Source of the DNA: Frondihabitans sp. 762G35
GTDB taxonomy: Bacteria > Actinomycetota > Actinomycetes > Actinomycetales > Microbacteriaceae
Direction of reading: 5' to 3'
NCBI RefSeq assembly: GCF_002074055.1
Contig: NZ_CP014619.1
Location: 620,001-684,000, forward strand
Length of the DNA: 64,000 nt
This document shows, one piece after another, positions 34,818 to 42,543 of this stretch. The stretch's first letter is position 1, and every line of letters begins with the position of its first letter. The position numbers and the translations under genes are program-made. Below the pieces are notes generated by a model, which saw only the letters and a list, made by a program, of their open reading frames with translations, did not search any database and was not told the DNA's origin.

Positions 34818-35774
34818 GTGACCCAGAACCCGCGCGTGTACGTGATCCATGAGAACCCGGAGTGGTTCCCGCCGCTCCGAAAGGCCTTCGAGGCCGAGGG
34901 GGTGCCCGTCGAGGAGGTGCTGCTCACCGAGGGCGGGATCGATCTGACGGCGGCTCCTGCGCCCGGTGTCTACTGGTCGAGGATGTCGGCCAGCGCCCAC
35001 ACGCGCGGCAACGGCTTCTCGAAGGAGTTCACCCGGGCCACCCTGTCGTGGTTGGAGGCGTCGGGCGTCCGCGTCGTCAACGGGCGCGGCGTCATCGACC
35101 TCGAGGTGAGCAAGGTGGAGCAGCACCTCGCGCTCCAGCGCCTCGGCTTCGACGTGCCGCGCACGAGCGCGGTCTTCGGCACGCGCGATCTCGTGTCGAC
35201 CGCGCGCGCCTTCGGCACCCCGTTCATCAGCAAGCACAACCAGGGCGGCAAGGGCCTCGGAGTGCGGCGCTGGGACGACCTCGACGAGTTCGCCGCCTGG
35301 GTCTCCTCGCCGGAGTTCGAGGAGTCCCCCGACGGGATCACGCTCATCCAGGAGCTGCTGGTCGGAGCCGAGTCGTTCGTCACCCGGGCCGAGTTCGTCG
35401 GCTCCGAGTTCGTCTACGCCGTGCGCGTCGACACCTCGGGCGACACCTTCGAGTTCTGCCCGGCGGACGCCTGCGCCCTCCCGGGCCAGGCCCCCCTCTT
35501 CCAGCTGCGCGAGCGCACCGCGTCCGGCGACCCGATCGCGGAGCACCCCCTGATCAAGCGCCTCCCCGAGTTCCTCCGCGCCTACGACATCGAGATCGCC
35601 GGCATCGAGTTCATCGAGACGGTCGACGGCCGCACCGTCGTCTACGACGTCAACACCAACACGAACTACAACCCCGACGTCGAGTCGGCGTCCGAGAGAT
35701 CCGGCCCGCGGGAGATCGCGGCCTTCCTCGGGAGGCTCCTGGCCGACGAGTTCGCGAGCGAGGTCGCCGCATGA
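34818..35774 (+). CDS. ATP-grasp (RimK-like) ligase, 318 aa
   Basis: An ATP-grasp carboxylate-amine/thiol ligase fold. A pre-ATP-grasp region (residues 1-100, with VYVIHENPEWFPPLRKAF) precedes the ATP-binding loop TPFISKHNQGGKGLGVRR near residue 137. It is followed by LIQELLVGAESFVTRAEFV and the metal-binding end IEFIETVDGRTVVYDVNTNTNYN. This matches RimK / alpha-L-glutamate ligase relatives that form peptide or amide bonds. The start GTG is set by TAGGCT six bases upstream. It overlaps the following LLM gene by four bases (ATGA), so the two products act together. The substrate is unknown. Confidence 0.88.
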   Translation: MTQNPRVYVIHENPEWFPPLRKAFEAEGVPVEEVLLTEGGIDLTAAPAPGVYWSRMSASAHTRGNGFSKEFTRATLSWLEASGVRVVNGRGVIDLEVSKVEQHLALQRLGFDVPRTSAVFGTRDLVSTARAFGTPFISKHNQGGKGLGVRRWDDLDEFAAWVSSPEFEESPDGITLIQELLVGAESFVTRAEFVGSEFVYAVRVDTSGDTFEFCPADACALPGQAPLFQLRERTASGDPIAEHPLIKRLPEFLRAYDIEIAGIEFIETVDGRTVVYDVNTNTNYNPDVESASERSGPREIAAFLGRLLADEFASEVAA

Positions 35775-36799
35775 GATTCGGTTTCTGGACCCCCATCTTC
35801 GGCGGATGGCTCCGCAACGTCGACGACGAGAAGATGCCCGTCACCTTCGACTACGTCAAGGAGCTCGTGCAGACGGCCGAGCGCGTCGGCTTCGACCTCA
35901 CCCTCATCCCCGAGCTCAACCTCAACGACATCAAGGGCGTCGCCTCCCCGTCGCTCGAGGCCTGGGCGCTCACGGCCGCTCTCGCCGCGGTGACCGACAA
36001 GCTCGAGCTGATGGCGGCCGTGCGGCCCGGCTACCACCTGCCCGCCGTCACGGCCAAGCAGGCGGTGACGATCGACGAGATCTCCGGCGGGCGCTTCACC
36101 CTCAACGTCGTCTCGGCGTGGTGGGAGGAGGAGTCGCGGCAGTACGGCGGCATCTTCTCGGAGCACGACGACCGCTACGCGCGCACGACCGAGTTCGTGT
36201 CGATCCTCAAGGGTCTCTGGCGCGAGACGCCGTACGACTTCCACGGCGACTACTACGACATCACCCGCTCGCACCTCGAGCCGAAGCCCCGCGTCGCCCC
36301 GACGATCTACGCGGGCGGCGAGAGCCCGGCAGGCAAGGCGGCCATCGTCGACTTCGCCGACGCCTACCTCACGCACGGCGGCACCGTCGACGAGCTCCGC
36401 ACCAAGGTCGACGACATGAAGGCCCGTCGCGAGGCGGCCGGCGGCACGCCCTTCAGCCACTTCGGCATGGCGGCGTACGTCATCGTGCGCGACACGGAGG
36501 AGGAGGCGGAGCAGGAGCTCGCCCGCATCACCGACGTGAGCCAGGGGGCGGCCTACGAGTCGTACCAGGACTTCATCCGGCAGTCGCACCTCGAGCACAA
36601 GCCCGACCTCCGCGACTACTCGGTGTCCAACCGCGGCCTGCGCCCCGGCTTCATCGGGACGCCCCGGCAGGTGGCCGATCGGATCCGCGAGTTCGAGGAG
36701 GCCGGGGTCGACACGCTGCTCCTGCAGTTCTCGCCGCAGATCGAGGAGATGGAGCGCTTCGCCCGCGACGTGATCCCGCTGGTGCGCCGGGGAGCCTGA
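35771..36799 (+). CDS. LLM-class flavin-dependent monooxygenase, SsuD/SfnG-like, 342 aa
   Basis: A luciferase-like monooxygenase of the alkanesulfonate/dimethylsulfone type. It begins MRFGFWTPIFGGWL and has KLELMAAVRPGYHLPAVTAKQ, ISGGRFTLNVVSAWWEEESR, YDFHGDYYDITRSHLEPKP, PTIYAGGESPAGKAAIVDFA and FIGTPRQVADRIREFEEAGV, in the order seen in SsuD. It oxygenates a C-S or similar bond using FMNH2 supplied by a reductase that is not in the window. It is translationally coupled to the ATP-grasp gene. Confidence 0.92.
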   Translation: MRFGFWTPIFGGWLRNVDDEKMPVTFDYVKELVQTAERVGFDLTLIPELNLNDIKGVASPSLEAWALTAALAAVTDKLELMAAVRPGYHLPAVTAKQAVTIDEISGGRFTLNVVSAWWEEESRQYGGIFSEHDDRYARTTEFVSILKGLWRETPYDFHGDYYDITRSHLEPKPRVAPTIYAGGESPAGKAAIVDFADAYLTHGGTVDELRTKVDDMKARREAAGGTPFSHFGMAAYVIVRDTEEEAEQELARITDVSQGAAYESYQDFIRQSHLEHKPDLRDYSVSNRGLRPGFIGTPRQVADRIREFEEAGVDTLLLQFSPQIEEMERFARDVIPLVRRGA

Positions 36800-36853
36800 A
36801 CTGTCGCTCCGGGGGGAAGAACGGCGGGGTGCGATGCCCGCGCGCGGTCAGGC

Positions 36854-36859
36854 TAGGTT
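36854..36859 (+). promoter_or_regulatory. -10 hexamer TAGGTT of ispE
   Basis: It ends six bases before ATG 36866. Confidence 0.5.
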
Positions 36860-36865
36860 GGACCC

Positions 36866-37807
36866 ATGACGTCCGTGGTGTCTCCGACCGTGGTCCACAC
36901 GCGTGCGCCGGGCAAGATCAACGTCTTCCTGGCGGTGGGCGATCTTCAGGACGACGGCTATCACGAGCTCGCGACCGCATACCAGGCCGTGTCGCTCTAC
37001 GAAGACGTGCGGGCCCGGCACGCCGACGACTTCAGCGTGACCTTCACCTCGTCGGTGGCCAAGATCGACCTCTCGGGCGTCCCCGTCGACGACACCAACC
37101 TCGCCATCCGGGCCGCGAAGCTCCTGGCCGAGTCGACCGGCTACACCGGCGGCGTGGCCCTCTCGATCGACAAGAACGTCCCGGTCGCAGGAGGCATGGG
37201 CGGCGGTTCCGCGGACGCCGCCGCCACCCTGCTCGCCTGCGACACCCTCTGGAACACCGGCCTCAGCCGCGACGACCTGCTGCGCCTCGGAGCGCGCCTC
37301 GGCGCCGACGTCCCCTTCGCGCTCATGGGCGGCACCGCCGTCGGGACGGGCCGCGGCGACGAGCTCAGCCCGGCCCTGGCGCAGGGGCAGTTCCAGTGGG
37401 TGCTCGCGCTCGCCGACTTCGGGCTGTCGACGCCCGCCGTCTACCGCGAGCTCGACGAACACCGCCTCCGCCACGTCGCCGACATCTCGCCGGTGCGGCA
37501 GCCCCGGGTCGACTCGCTGGTGCTGCAGGCGCTGCGGGCGGGCGATCCGGCACAGCTGGCCGACGTCATGCACAACGACCTCCAGGCTCCGGCCCTGCAT
37601 CTCGAGCCGGGCCTCGGCGACGTGCTCGAGCTCGGCGAGCGGAACGGGGCCCTCGCGGGTGTCGTCTCCGGCTCGGGGCCGACGGTGGCCTTCCTGGCGC
37701 CCGATCTCGACGGGGCCCTCGAGCTCCAGATCGCGCTCAGCGCCGCGCGGCTGTCCGTCGTGCGGGCGACCGGCCCGGTCCACGGGGCGCGGATCCTGGT
37801 CGACTGA
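36866..37807 (+). CDS. ispE: 4-diphosphocytidyl-2-C-methyl-D-erythritol kinase IspE, 313 aa
   Basis: A GHMP kinase of the MEP isoprenoid pathway. Motif 1 is [22 protein letters not shown], the glycine-rich ATP loop [18 protein letters not shown], and motif 3 [13 protein letters not shown]. The start has TAGGTT exactly six bases upstream, so ispE has its own leaderless promoter although rsmA lies in the same direction far upstream. Confidence 0.97.
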   Translation: MTSVVSPTVVHTRAPGKINVFLAVGDLQDDGYHELATAYQAVSLYEDVRARHADDFSVTFTSSVAKIDLSGVPVDDTNLAIRAAKLLAESTGYTGGVALSIDKNVPVAGGMGGGSADAAATLLACDTLWNTGLSRDDLLRLGARLGADVPFALMGGTAVGTGRGDELSPALAQGQFQWVLALADFGLSTPAVYRELDEHRLRHVADISPVRQPRVDSLVLQALRAGDPAQLADVMHNDLQAPALHLEPGLGDVLELGERNGALAGVVSGSGPTVAFLAPDLDGALELQIALSAARLSVVRATGPVHGARILVD

Positions 37808-37840
37808 CGCGGTGCGCGCGACTAGCAGCACCCTCGGCCC

Positions 37841-38332
37841 GTGATCTCTACCGAGCCCGGAGCCACCCGCTGGGCCCCCACCGACGACAGCCATCGCCGC
37901 TCCGAGGTGACGGGGTCGGTCGGTCGCGGCCACGACGACTGGGAGCGGGCCGCGGCAGGCGTGCTCCGGTGGGCCGTGAAGACCCGCAGCGGGTTCTCGG
38001 TCGACGACGACTCGCCCGTCGTCGCGGGGCGGCGGACGCTCGTGACCGCCCGCGTCGCCGGAATCACGGTGGTGGAGCCCGTGGAGGTCGTCGAGGTCGT
38101 CGAGCGGAGCGACCGGGTCGGGTTCTCGTACCGGACCCTGCCGGGCCACCCGGTCAGCGGCGAGGAGGCGTTCATCGTCCACCGCGACGGCGACGAGGTG
38201 CTCCTCACGATCCGGTCGCTCACCCGCCCCGCCCCGCAGCAGCCCTGGCGGGCTCTCCACCCGGTGCTCCGGGTCGCTCAGCGTGTGGCGCGCCGGCGGT
38301 ACCTCCGCGCGCTCGTCAGTTCGCGTCGCTGA
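37841..38332 (+). CDS. DUF1990 family protein, 163 aa
   Basis: DUF1990 proteins are small and of unknown function. The family pattern is visible: HDDWERAAAGVLRWAVKTRSGF, then the diagnostic VGFSYRTLPGHPVSGEEAF and SLTRPAPQQPWRALHPVLRVAQ. The GTG at 37841 lies 33 bp after ispE, so co-transcription is likely. The 3' end overlaps the marR gene on the other strand by 17 bp. Confidence 0.88.
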   Translation: MISTEPGATRWAPTDDSHRRSEVTGSVGRGHDDWERAAAGVLRWAVKTRSGFSVDDDSPVVAGRRTLVTARVAGITVVEPVEVVEVVERSDRVGFSYRTLPGHPVSGEEAFIVHRDGDEVLLTIRSLTRPAPQQPWRALHPVLRVAQRVARRRYLRALVSSRR

Positions 38333-38765
38333 GGGAGCGGGCCATGCTCCGCAGGATGCGCAGGGCGGCGGCCCGGTCGTCCGCGGACAGGCCCGCGAGC
38401 ATCCTGACCTCCACCGACCTCACGGCCGCGGTGGCCGCCGCGAGTCGGCGGCGGCCGAGCGGTGTCAGACGCGTCGGGAGGGCCTTCCCGACGGGAGCCT
38501 CGGCCGGCCGCACGACGGAGCCGTCGCGCTCCAGCGAGAGCAGGAGCACGTTCATCGACTGGCGCGTGACAAAGGCGCCGCGGGCGAGCTCGGAGTTCGA
38601 CAGACCGGGTCGCTGCGCGAGGAGTTCGAGGCACGAGTAGTGGGTGACAGTCATCCCGAGCGGACGCAGGACCGCCTCCATCGCCGTGCGAAGTGCGCTC
38701 GACGTCTCCTTCAGCAGGTAGCCGAGCGAGGTCTCCAGGTCGATTCCGCGGTCGTCTTGACTCAT
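38316..38765 (-). CDS. MarR family transcriptional regulator, 149 aa
   Basis: A winged-helix regulator: LGYLLKETSSALRTAMEAVL, the recognition region LSNSELARGAFVTRQSMNVLLL, and the wing with VGKALPTRLTPLGRRRL. The ATG at 38765 sits right at the edge of the first of two inverted repeats that fill the gap to the divergent VOC gene. It therefore probably represses itself and the VOC gene, and is released by a small phenolic or oxidised ligand; the ligand is inference. Confidence 0.93.
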   Translation of the reverse strand: MSQDDRGIDLETSLGYLLKETSSALRTAMEAVLRPLGMTVTHYSCLELLAQRPGLSNSELARGAFVTRQSMNVLLLSLERDGSVVRPAEAPVGKALPTRLTPLGRRRLAAATAAVRSVEVRMLAGLSADDRAAALRILRSMARSLSDAN

Positions 38766-38809
38766 GTCAGTATTCTGACATAGATTGCCCTGTGTCAGAA
38801 GACTGACAC
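38765..38809. promoter_or_regulatory. Two MarR-type operators in the marR / VOC divergent promoter
   Basis: TGTCAG-TATT-CTGACA at 38765-38780 and GTGTCAG-AAGA-CTGACAC at 38792-38809 are perfect dyads with the same half-site and the same 4-base spacer. Their centres are 28 bp apart. The first covers the marR start and predicted -10; the second lies just ahead of the VOC ribosome site. Confidence 0.75.
38772..38777 (-). promoter_or_regulatory. -10 hexamer CAGAAT of marR
   Basis: On the minus strand, six bases before the ATG and buried inside the first operator, fitting autorepression. Confidence 0.35.
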
Positions 38810-38827
38810 GAAACGAAGGAGCATCAC

Positions 38828-39196
38828 ATGCCCGTCACCGGACCCGACTTCCTCTCCCTCCAGGTGCGCGACCTCGCCGCTTCCCAGGCGTTCTACGAGC
38901 GCCACCTCGGCCTCGTCCGCTCGCAGGCCGGCCCGCCGCACGCCGTCGTCTTCGAGACCACGCCGATCGCCTTCGCCCTGCGCGACGTCGTCCCGGGCAC
39001 CGATCTCAGCTCGGCCCCCTGGCCCGGCGTCGGCGCGGCCATCTGGCTGCACGCGACCGACGTCCAGGCGATCCACGACACCCTCGAGGCCGACGGGTAC
39101 GAGATCGTCGCGGCCCCGATCGACGGCCCCTTCGGCCGCACCTTCACCTTCGCAGACCCCGACGGCTACCGGATCACGCTGCACGATCGGGCCTGA
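38828..39196 (+). CDS. VOC family (glyoxalase/dioxygenase-like) protein, 122 aa
   Basis: A two-module VOC fold: FLSLQVRDLAASQAFYERHLGL, then PHAVVFETTPIAFALRD, and the C-terminal module AIHDTLEADGYEIVAAPIDG with FGRTFTFADPDGYRITLHD. Members are glyoxalases, dioxygenases or fosfomycin/bleomycin-resistance proteins. The metal-site residues cannot be judged securely. It has GAAGGAG seven bases before the ATG and is divergent from marR with shared operators, which suggests a stress or detoxification pair. Confidence 0.92.
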   Translation: MPVTGPDFLSLQVRDLAASQAFYERHLGLVRSQAGPPHAVVFETTPIAFALRDVVPGTDLSSAPWPGVGAAIWLHATDVQAIHDTLEADGYEIVAAPIDGPFGRTFTFADPDGYRITLHDRA

Positions 39197-39257
39197 CGCC
39201 TGGCACTGACGCCCGGGCCGTCGTGAGCGCCTCGTGGTGCTCCGAGCGCGTCAGGCC

Positions 39258-39263
39258 TACGGT
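39258..39263 (+). promoter_or_regulatory. -10 hexamer TACGGT of the duplicated-domain protein gene
   Basis: It ends six bases before GTG 39270. Confidence 0.45.
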
Positions 39264-39269
39264 GGGAGC

Positions 39270-40187
39270 GTGACCGACTCACCGACGGGCATCCCGTTCC
39301 ATCCCTACCTGCTCGCACCGCCGCTCCCGCGCCTCAACGGCCGCACCTACCTGCCCGTCGAGGCGGTCCCCGTCGAGCTGGACGGCCTCACCGTCGGCTG
39401 GCTGTGGCGGAACGACGACGACCGAGCGGCCGACTGCGAATTCGTCCCGTTCGACATGGTGCCGTACGGGAGGTTCGACCCGGGGCGATGGTCGGAGTCC
39501 GTCGCGCGCCGCGTCGCGGACGGCATGAGCCCGTCGGCGGCCGTCGGCGACGTCCGCGCGCACGGCGTCGACCCGGCTCCGGCCCACCGCGGGGAGCCGG
39601 GCACGATCGACCCGGAGGCGCGCGTCGTCCGCCTGCCCTTCCGCCACTTCCTCCACCTGTTCGGCGGATACGGCTCGCGGAACCGGCCACGCAACGACGG
39701 CCTCGTCTTCAAGCTGTCAGGCAGCTACGCCGACACGGTGCCGCCGGAGACACCCGTCACCTACGTCCCCTGGGAGCGCGACGGCGTCGTGATGGGGTGG
39801 CTCTGGTGGAACGACGACCTGGACGCGTCCTGGCACGTCCCGAACGTGTTCGAGCCGAGCTCCCGGATCCGAGACGGCAGGACCCTCGTCTTTAACCACC
39901 CCTGGGCCCACCGGATGAAGGACCTCCGAGACGAGGGACATGCTCCCGGCAGCGCCGTCCGGGAGCTCAGGAAGGAGGGCGGCGACGGCGAAGCGGTGAC
40001 GATCGCCGAGCCGCAGCGGGCGGAGAGCCTCGAGCAGCTGCGCGTGGTGATCGGCTACTCCGACTACGTCGCTGCCGCCGCGGCGTTCCACGACCACGAG
40101 CGCTCGGAGCACCTCGCCCGGGAAGCCGCCGAGGCGGCGTACTACGAGGCGCACCCCGACGAGGCCGTGCCGCTCCCGGGTTCGTAG
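39270..40187 (+). CDS. Uncharacterised protein with an internal duplication, 305 aa
   Basis: No family was recognised. The protein seems to consist of two related halves. Half one has LNGRTYLPVEAVPVEL, LTVGWLWRNDDDRAAD and ARRVADGMSPSAAVGDVRAHG. Half two has PPETPVTYVPWERDG, VVMGWLWWNDDLDASW and MKDLRDEGHAPGSAVRELRKEG. The GWLW-x-NDD block and the following helix are repeated about 165 residues apart. The C-terminus is a charged helix. There is no signal peptide or membrane segment. The GTG start is favoured by a TACGGT hexamer six bases upstream; an earlier frame start at 39234 is not. Confidence 0.75.
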   Translation: MTDSPTGIPFHPYLLAPPLPRLNGRTYLPVEAVPVELDGLTVGWLWRNDDDRAADCEFVPFDMVPYGRFDPGRWSESVARRVADGMSPSAAVGDVRAHGVDPAPAHRGEPGTIDPEARVVRLPFRHFLHLFGGYGSRNRPRNDGLVFKLSGSYADTVPPETPVTYVPWERDGVVMGWLWWNDDLDASWHVPNVFEPSSRIRDGRTLVFNHPWAHRMKDLRDEGHAPGSAVRELRKEGGDGEAVTIAEPQRAESLEQLRVVIGYSDYVAAAAAFHDHERSEHLAREAAEAAYYEAHPDEAVPLPGS

Positions 40188-40214
40188 GGCCGTGGCGGGC
40201 GTGGGGCTGTGGGC

Positions 40215-40667
40215 GTGAGTCGCCGGGTGACGGCAGGAGCCGCGGCGATCGTGGTCGCGACCGCGCTGGGGGTCTCGGGGTGCGCCTCGACGGTCCACCT
40301 CGATCCTGCCCCCGACGCCGGGACGGTCGCGTGCGCGGCCGTGACGGTCCGCCTGCCGGGCGAGCTGGAGGGGCTGGCGTCCCGTGACACGGACGCGCAG
40401 GCGACCGCCGCGTGGGGCGCTCCCCTCACCGTGTTCGTCCGCTGCGGAGTCCGCGTGCCGCAGGTGTCGGCGCTCCCGTGCTCCACGTTCGGGGGCGTGG
40501 ACTGGCTCATCGACACCAGCGACGAGCGCTACCTTCGTGCGGTCTCTTACGGTCGTGCTCCTGCCGTCGAGGTCGTCATCGACTCGAGCGTTCCCGCGCC
40601 CGGTGCGGACCTCGACGCGCTGGCCGGCGCGGTGCGCCAGGTGCCCGCGACGAAGCACTGCCTCTGA
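40215..40667 (+). CDS. DUF3515 family lipoprotein, 150 aa
   Basis: A lipoprotein signal (MSRRVTAGAAAIVVATALGV, lipobox VSGC) is followed by a DUF3515 domain: GTVACAAVTVRLPGELEGL, a QATAAWGAPLTVFVRCGV segment, DWLIDTSDERYLRAVSYGR and PAVEVVIDSSV. DUF3515 proteins are found in Actinobacteria and have no known function. GTG codons at 40209 and 40215 are both possible; the second gives the more typical basic N-terminus. Confidence 0.88.
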   Translation: MSRRVTAGAAAIVVATALGVSGCASTVHLDPAPDAGTVACAAVTVRLPGELEGLASRDTDAQATAAWGAPLTVFVRCGVRVPQVSALPCSTFGGVDWLIDTSDERYLRAVSYGRAPAVEVVIDSSVPAPGADLDALAGAVRQVPATKHCL

Positions 40668-40752
40668 GGTCGGGTGCGCGTGGATCGACCGCTCGATGCT
40701 CGACTCGCTCCTCGCCACATCGGTGGGCGACCGATGACCGCGGCACGAGGCA

Positions 40753-40781
40753 TTGCCTTTCCGCGACGATCGCGATAGCGT
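40753..40781 (+). promoter_or_regulatory. Putative sigma-70-type promoter before the 40847/40927 gene pair
   Basis: TTGCCT (40753-40758), a 17-base spacer and TAGCGT (40776-40781). Transcription would start about 60 bp before the small ORF. Confidence 0.4.
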
Positions 40782-40846
40782 TCTGCTCCCGCTCGACATC
40801 CGTTCGAGCCCGGTGATGGCCCGCGTCCGCCGCGAAGGGCGCCCTC

Positions 40847-40930
40847 ATGAATCGCATCCCGTTCTCTCCCGAACGTCCGACGTTCGGATTCCACCTCGAC
40901 AGCAAGGGCGGCTTCTCGCCCCTCCGATGA
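40847..40930 (+). CDS. Small ORF (27 aa) overlapping the next gene by ATGA
   Basis: ATG 40847 opens 27 codons with a protein-like composition (NRIPFSPERPTFGFHLDSKG). Its TGA (40928-40930) overlaps the ATG of the next frame (40927) by four bases. It is either a translationally coupled leader peptide or the true N-terminus of the following protein separated by a frameshift. GAAGGGCG lies a few bases upstream. Confidence 0.4.
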   Translation: MNRIPFSPERPTFGFHLDSKGGFSPLR

Positions 40931-42531
40931 GCGGCGGTTCGGCGGCGCGGCCCTCTGCCGGCCGTCGTCGTGACCCCCGTCTCCGGCCGGCCCTGTGGTC
41001 GACCGCCGGAGTCCTCCCACTCCCGGGCCCTCCCTATCTCGAGCACGTCGAGCGGCTCCTGACGGCCCACGGCCGGGGTCCGCTCCCCGACGGCGGCGGC
41101 CCGTCCCCCGACGAGGCGCCCCCGAAGCCCGGTCAGCCGCTCTGGATGCCCGGGGCGTTGGAGGGCATCCTCGCGGTGCGGGTGACTCCGGATGACTCGA
41201 GTCCGACGCCCCCACTCGCCGCCGCGGCCATCGTCCGGGCGTGCGAACAGCCTCTCGGCACGATCTCCCTGCACACGGTCGCCGACCGGCTGGCGGACCT
41301 GTCCGGCCCCTCGGACGTCGATCGGCTCGTCCGTCTCGTCCGGGTCGATTCGCTCGCCGGTCGGCTCCGGCTGGCCGAGCTCGCTCGGTGGCTCTGCCGA
41401 TCCGGGACGCGCCTCCGCCAGGTCCAGTCTGGGATCGCGCTCCTGGGGAGCGTCGGAGGCCCGCAGGATCGGACGCTCGTCACCACCCTGGGGCTGCTCA
41501 GTGTTCTGACGAGACAGTCGGTGGCGGCGCTCCGGGGCATCCTGCCGGACGCCGAAGCGGCGGTCTTCGAGCTGGCGAGGCGGACCAGCGGGTGGGGCAG
41601 GATCCATGCCGTGCACGGACTCCAGGGCACGACGACACCGCGCATCCAGGACTGGCTCCTCCGAGGTGGGTACGACAGCGGAGTGATCGACGAGGAGCTG
41701 GCCGGGATCGCCGCCCTCTCGGGCGATCTCGCAGGAGCCCTCCAGGGGGACGTGGACGACGACCTCCTCCACCACGCCGGCCGCCTGCTCACGGCCCTTC
41801 GCTGGGGTGGACCGGCCGAGGACCTGGCGGACTACCCCGAGGGCGGTGTGGCGATCGAGTTCTACCTGAGAAGCGCCGCGGAGGCCGTCCCGACGATCGA
41901 GATCCTCGCCGTCGTGCAGACCCTCGATCGCTACTTGAAGGATGGCGCCGTCCGCAATCCTCACCTGGATGCGACCGCCAGCCGTCGACTGTCGTGGCTC
42001 ACGGCGGAGCTCCTCTCCCGTCCCGTGTGGCCCGGAGTCGCCGAGGGGGCCCTCGCCTGCCGCGACATCGACGCCTTCTGTCTGGCGGTCCAGCCGGCGG
42101 CGAGGGCCGGAATCGACGTGCGGCCGGCCGTCTTGGGCCGGCTCGAGAAAGACGCTCTCGAGCCCTTCCTCTGGGATCGGCTTTTGAGGCGAGCCACGCC
42201 CGAGCAGATCGCGCTGACGGTGACCCTCGCGGAGCGCGTTCTCGTCGGCCGGCGTCCGGACGCCGACGTCTCGCCGGAGGCGGGGGAGTCGGAGCGCCTG
42301 GGCGAGTGTCTGGTGACGATCCTCGGGAGGCTGCACGGCCGGCCGGGACGGGGCTGGCCACTCGTGGCTGCGGCCCTGGGACACCCCGGTGTCCGCGTGC
42401 GCCGGAGCGCGCTCCGCTTGCTGCACGCCTGGCCGGCCGACGACCGACCTGCGTCGGTGCGAACGCTCGTCGAGCGGCTCCGGTGGACGGAGGCAGACCC
42501 CGAGCTGCGCGCGCTGTTCGCTGGGCTGTGA
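40927..42531 (+). CDS. Uncharacterised alpha-helical repeat protein, 534 aa
   Basis: No family was recognised. The sequence is almost wholly helical, with repeated amphipathic helix pairs (for example VDRLVRLVRVDSLAGRLRLA, TTLGLLSVLTRQSVAALRGI and the C-terminal HPGVRVRRSALRLLHAWP). This resembles HEAT or ARM-type repeats used as protein-binding scaffolds. It has no signal peptide and no membrane helix. The start is uncertain: ATG 40927 overlaps the stop of the small ORF, while the frame is open further upstream to 40753. If the small ORF is the real N-terminus, a frameshift near 40925 has split one gene. Confidence 0.7.
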   Translation: MSGGSAARPSAGRRRDPRLRPALWSTAGVLPLPGPPYLEHVERLLTAHGRGPLPDGGGPSPDEAPPKPGQPLWMPGALEGILAVRVTPDDSSPTPPLAAAAIVRACEQPLGTISLHTVADRLADLSGPSDVDRLVRLVRVDSLAGRLRLAELARWLCRSGTRLRQVQSGIALLGSVGGPQDRTLVTTLGLLSVLTRQSVAALRGILPDAEAAVFELARRTSGWGRIHAVHGLQGTTTPRIQDWLLRGGYDSGVIDEELAGIAALSGDLAGALQGDVDDDLLHHAGRLLTALRWGGPAEDLADYPEGGVAIEFYLRSAAEAVPTIEILAVVQTLDRYLKDGAVRNPHLDATASRRLSWLTAELLSRPVWPGVAEGALACRDIDAFCLAVQPAARAGIDVRPAVLGRLEKDALEPFLWDRLLRRATPEQIALTVTLAERVLVGRRPDADVSPEAGESERLGECLVTILGRLHGRPGRGWPLVAAALGHPGVRVRRSALRLLHAWPADDRPASVRTLVERLRWTEADPELRALFAGL

Positions 42532-42543
42532 GCGCGCGCCGCG

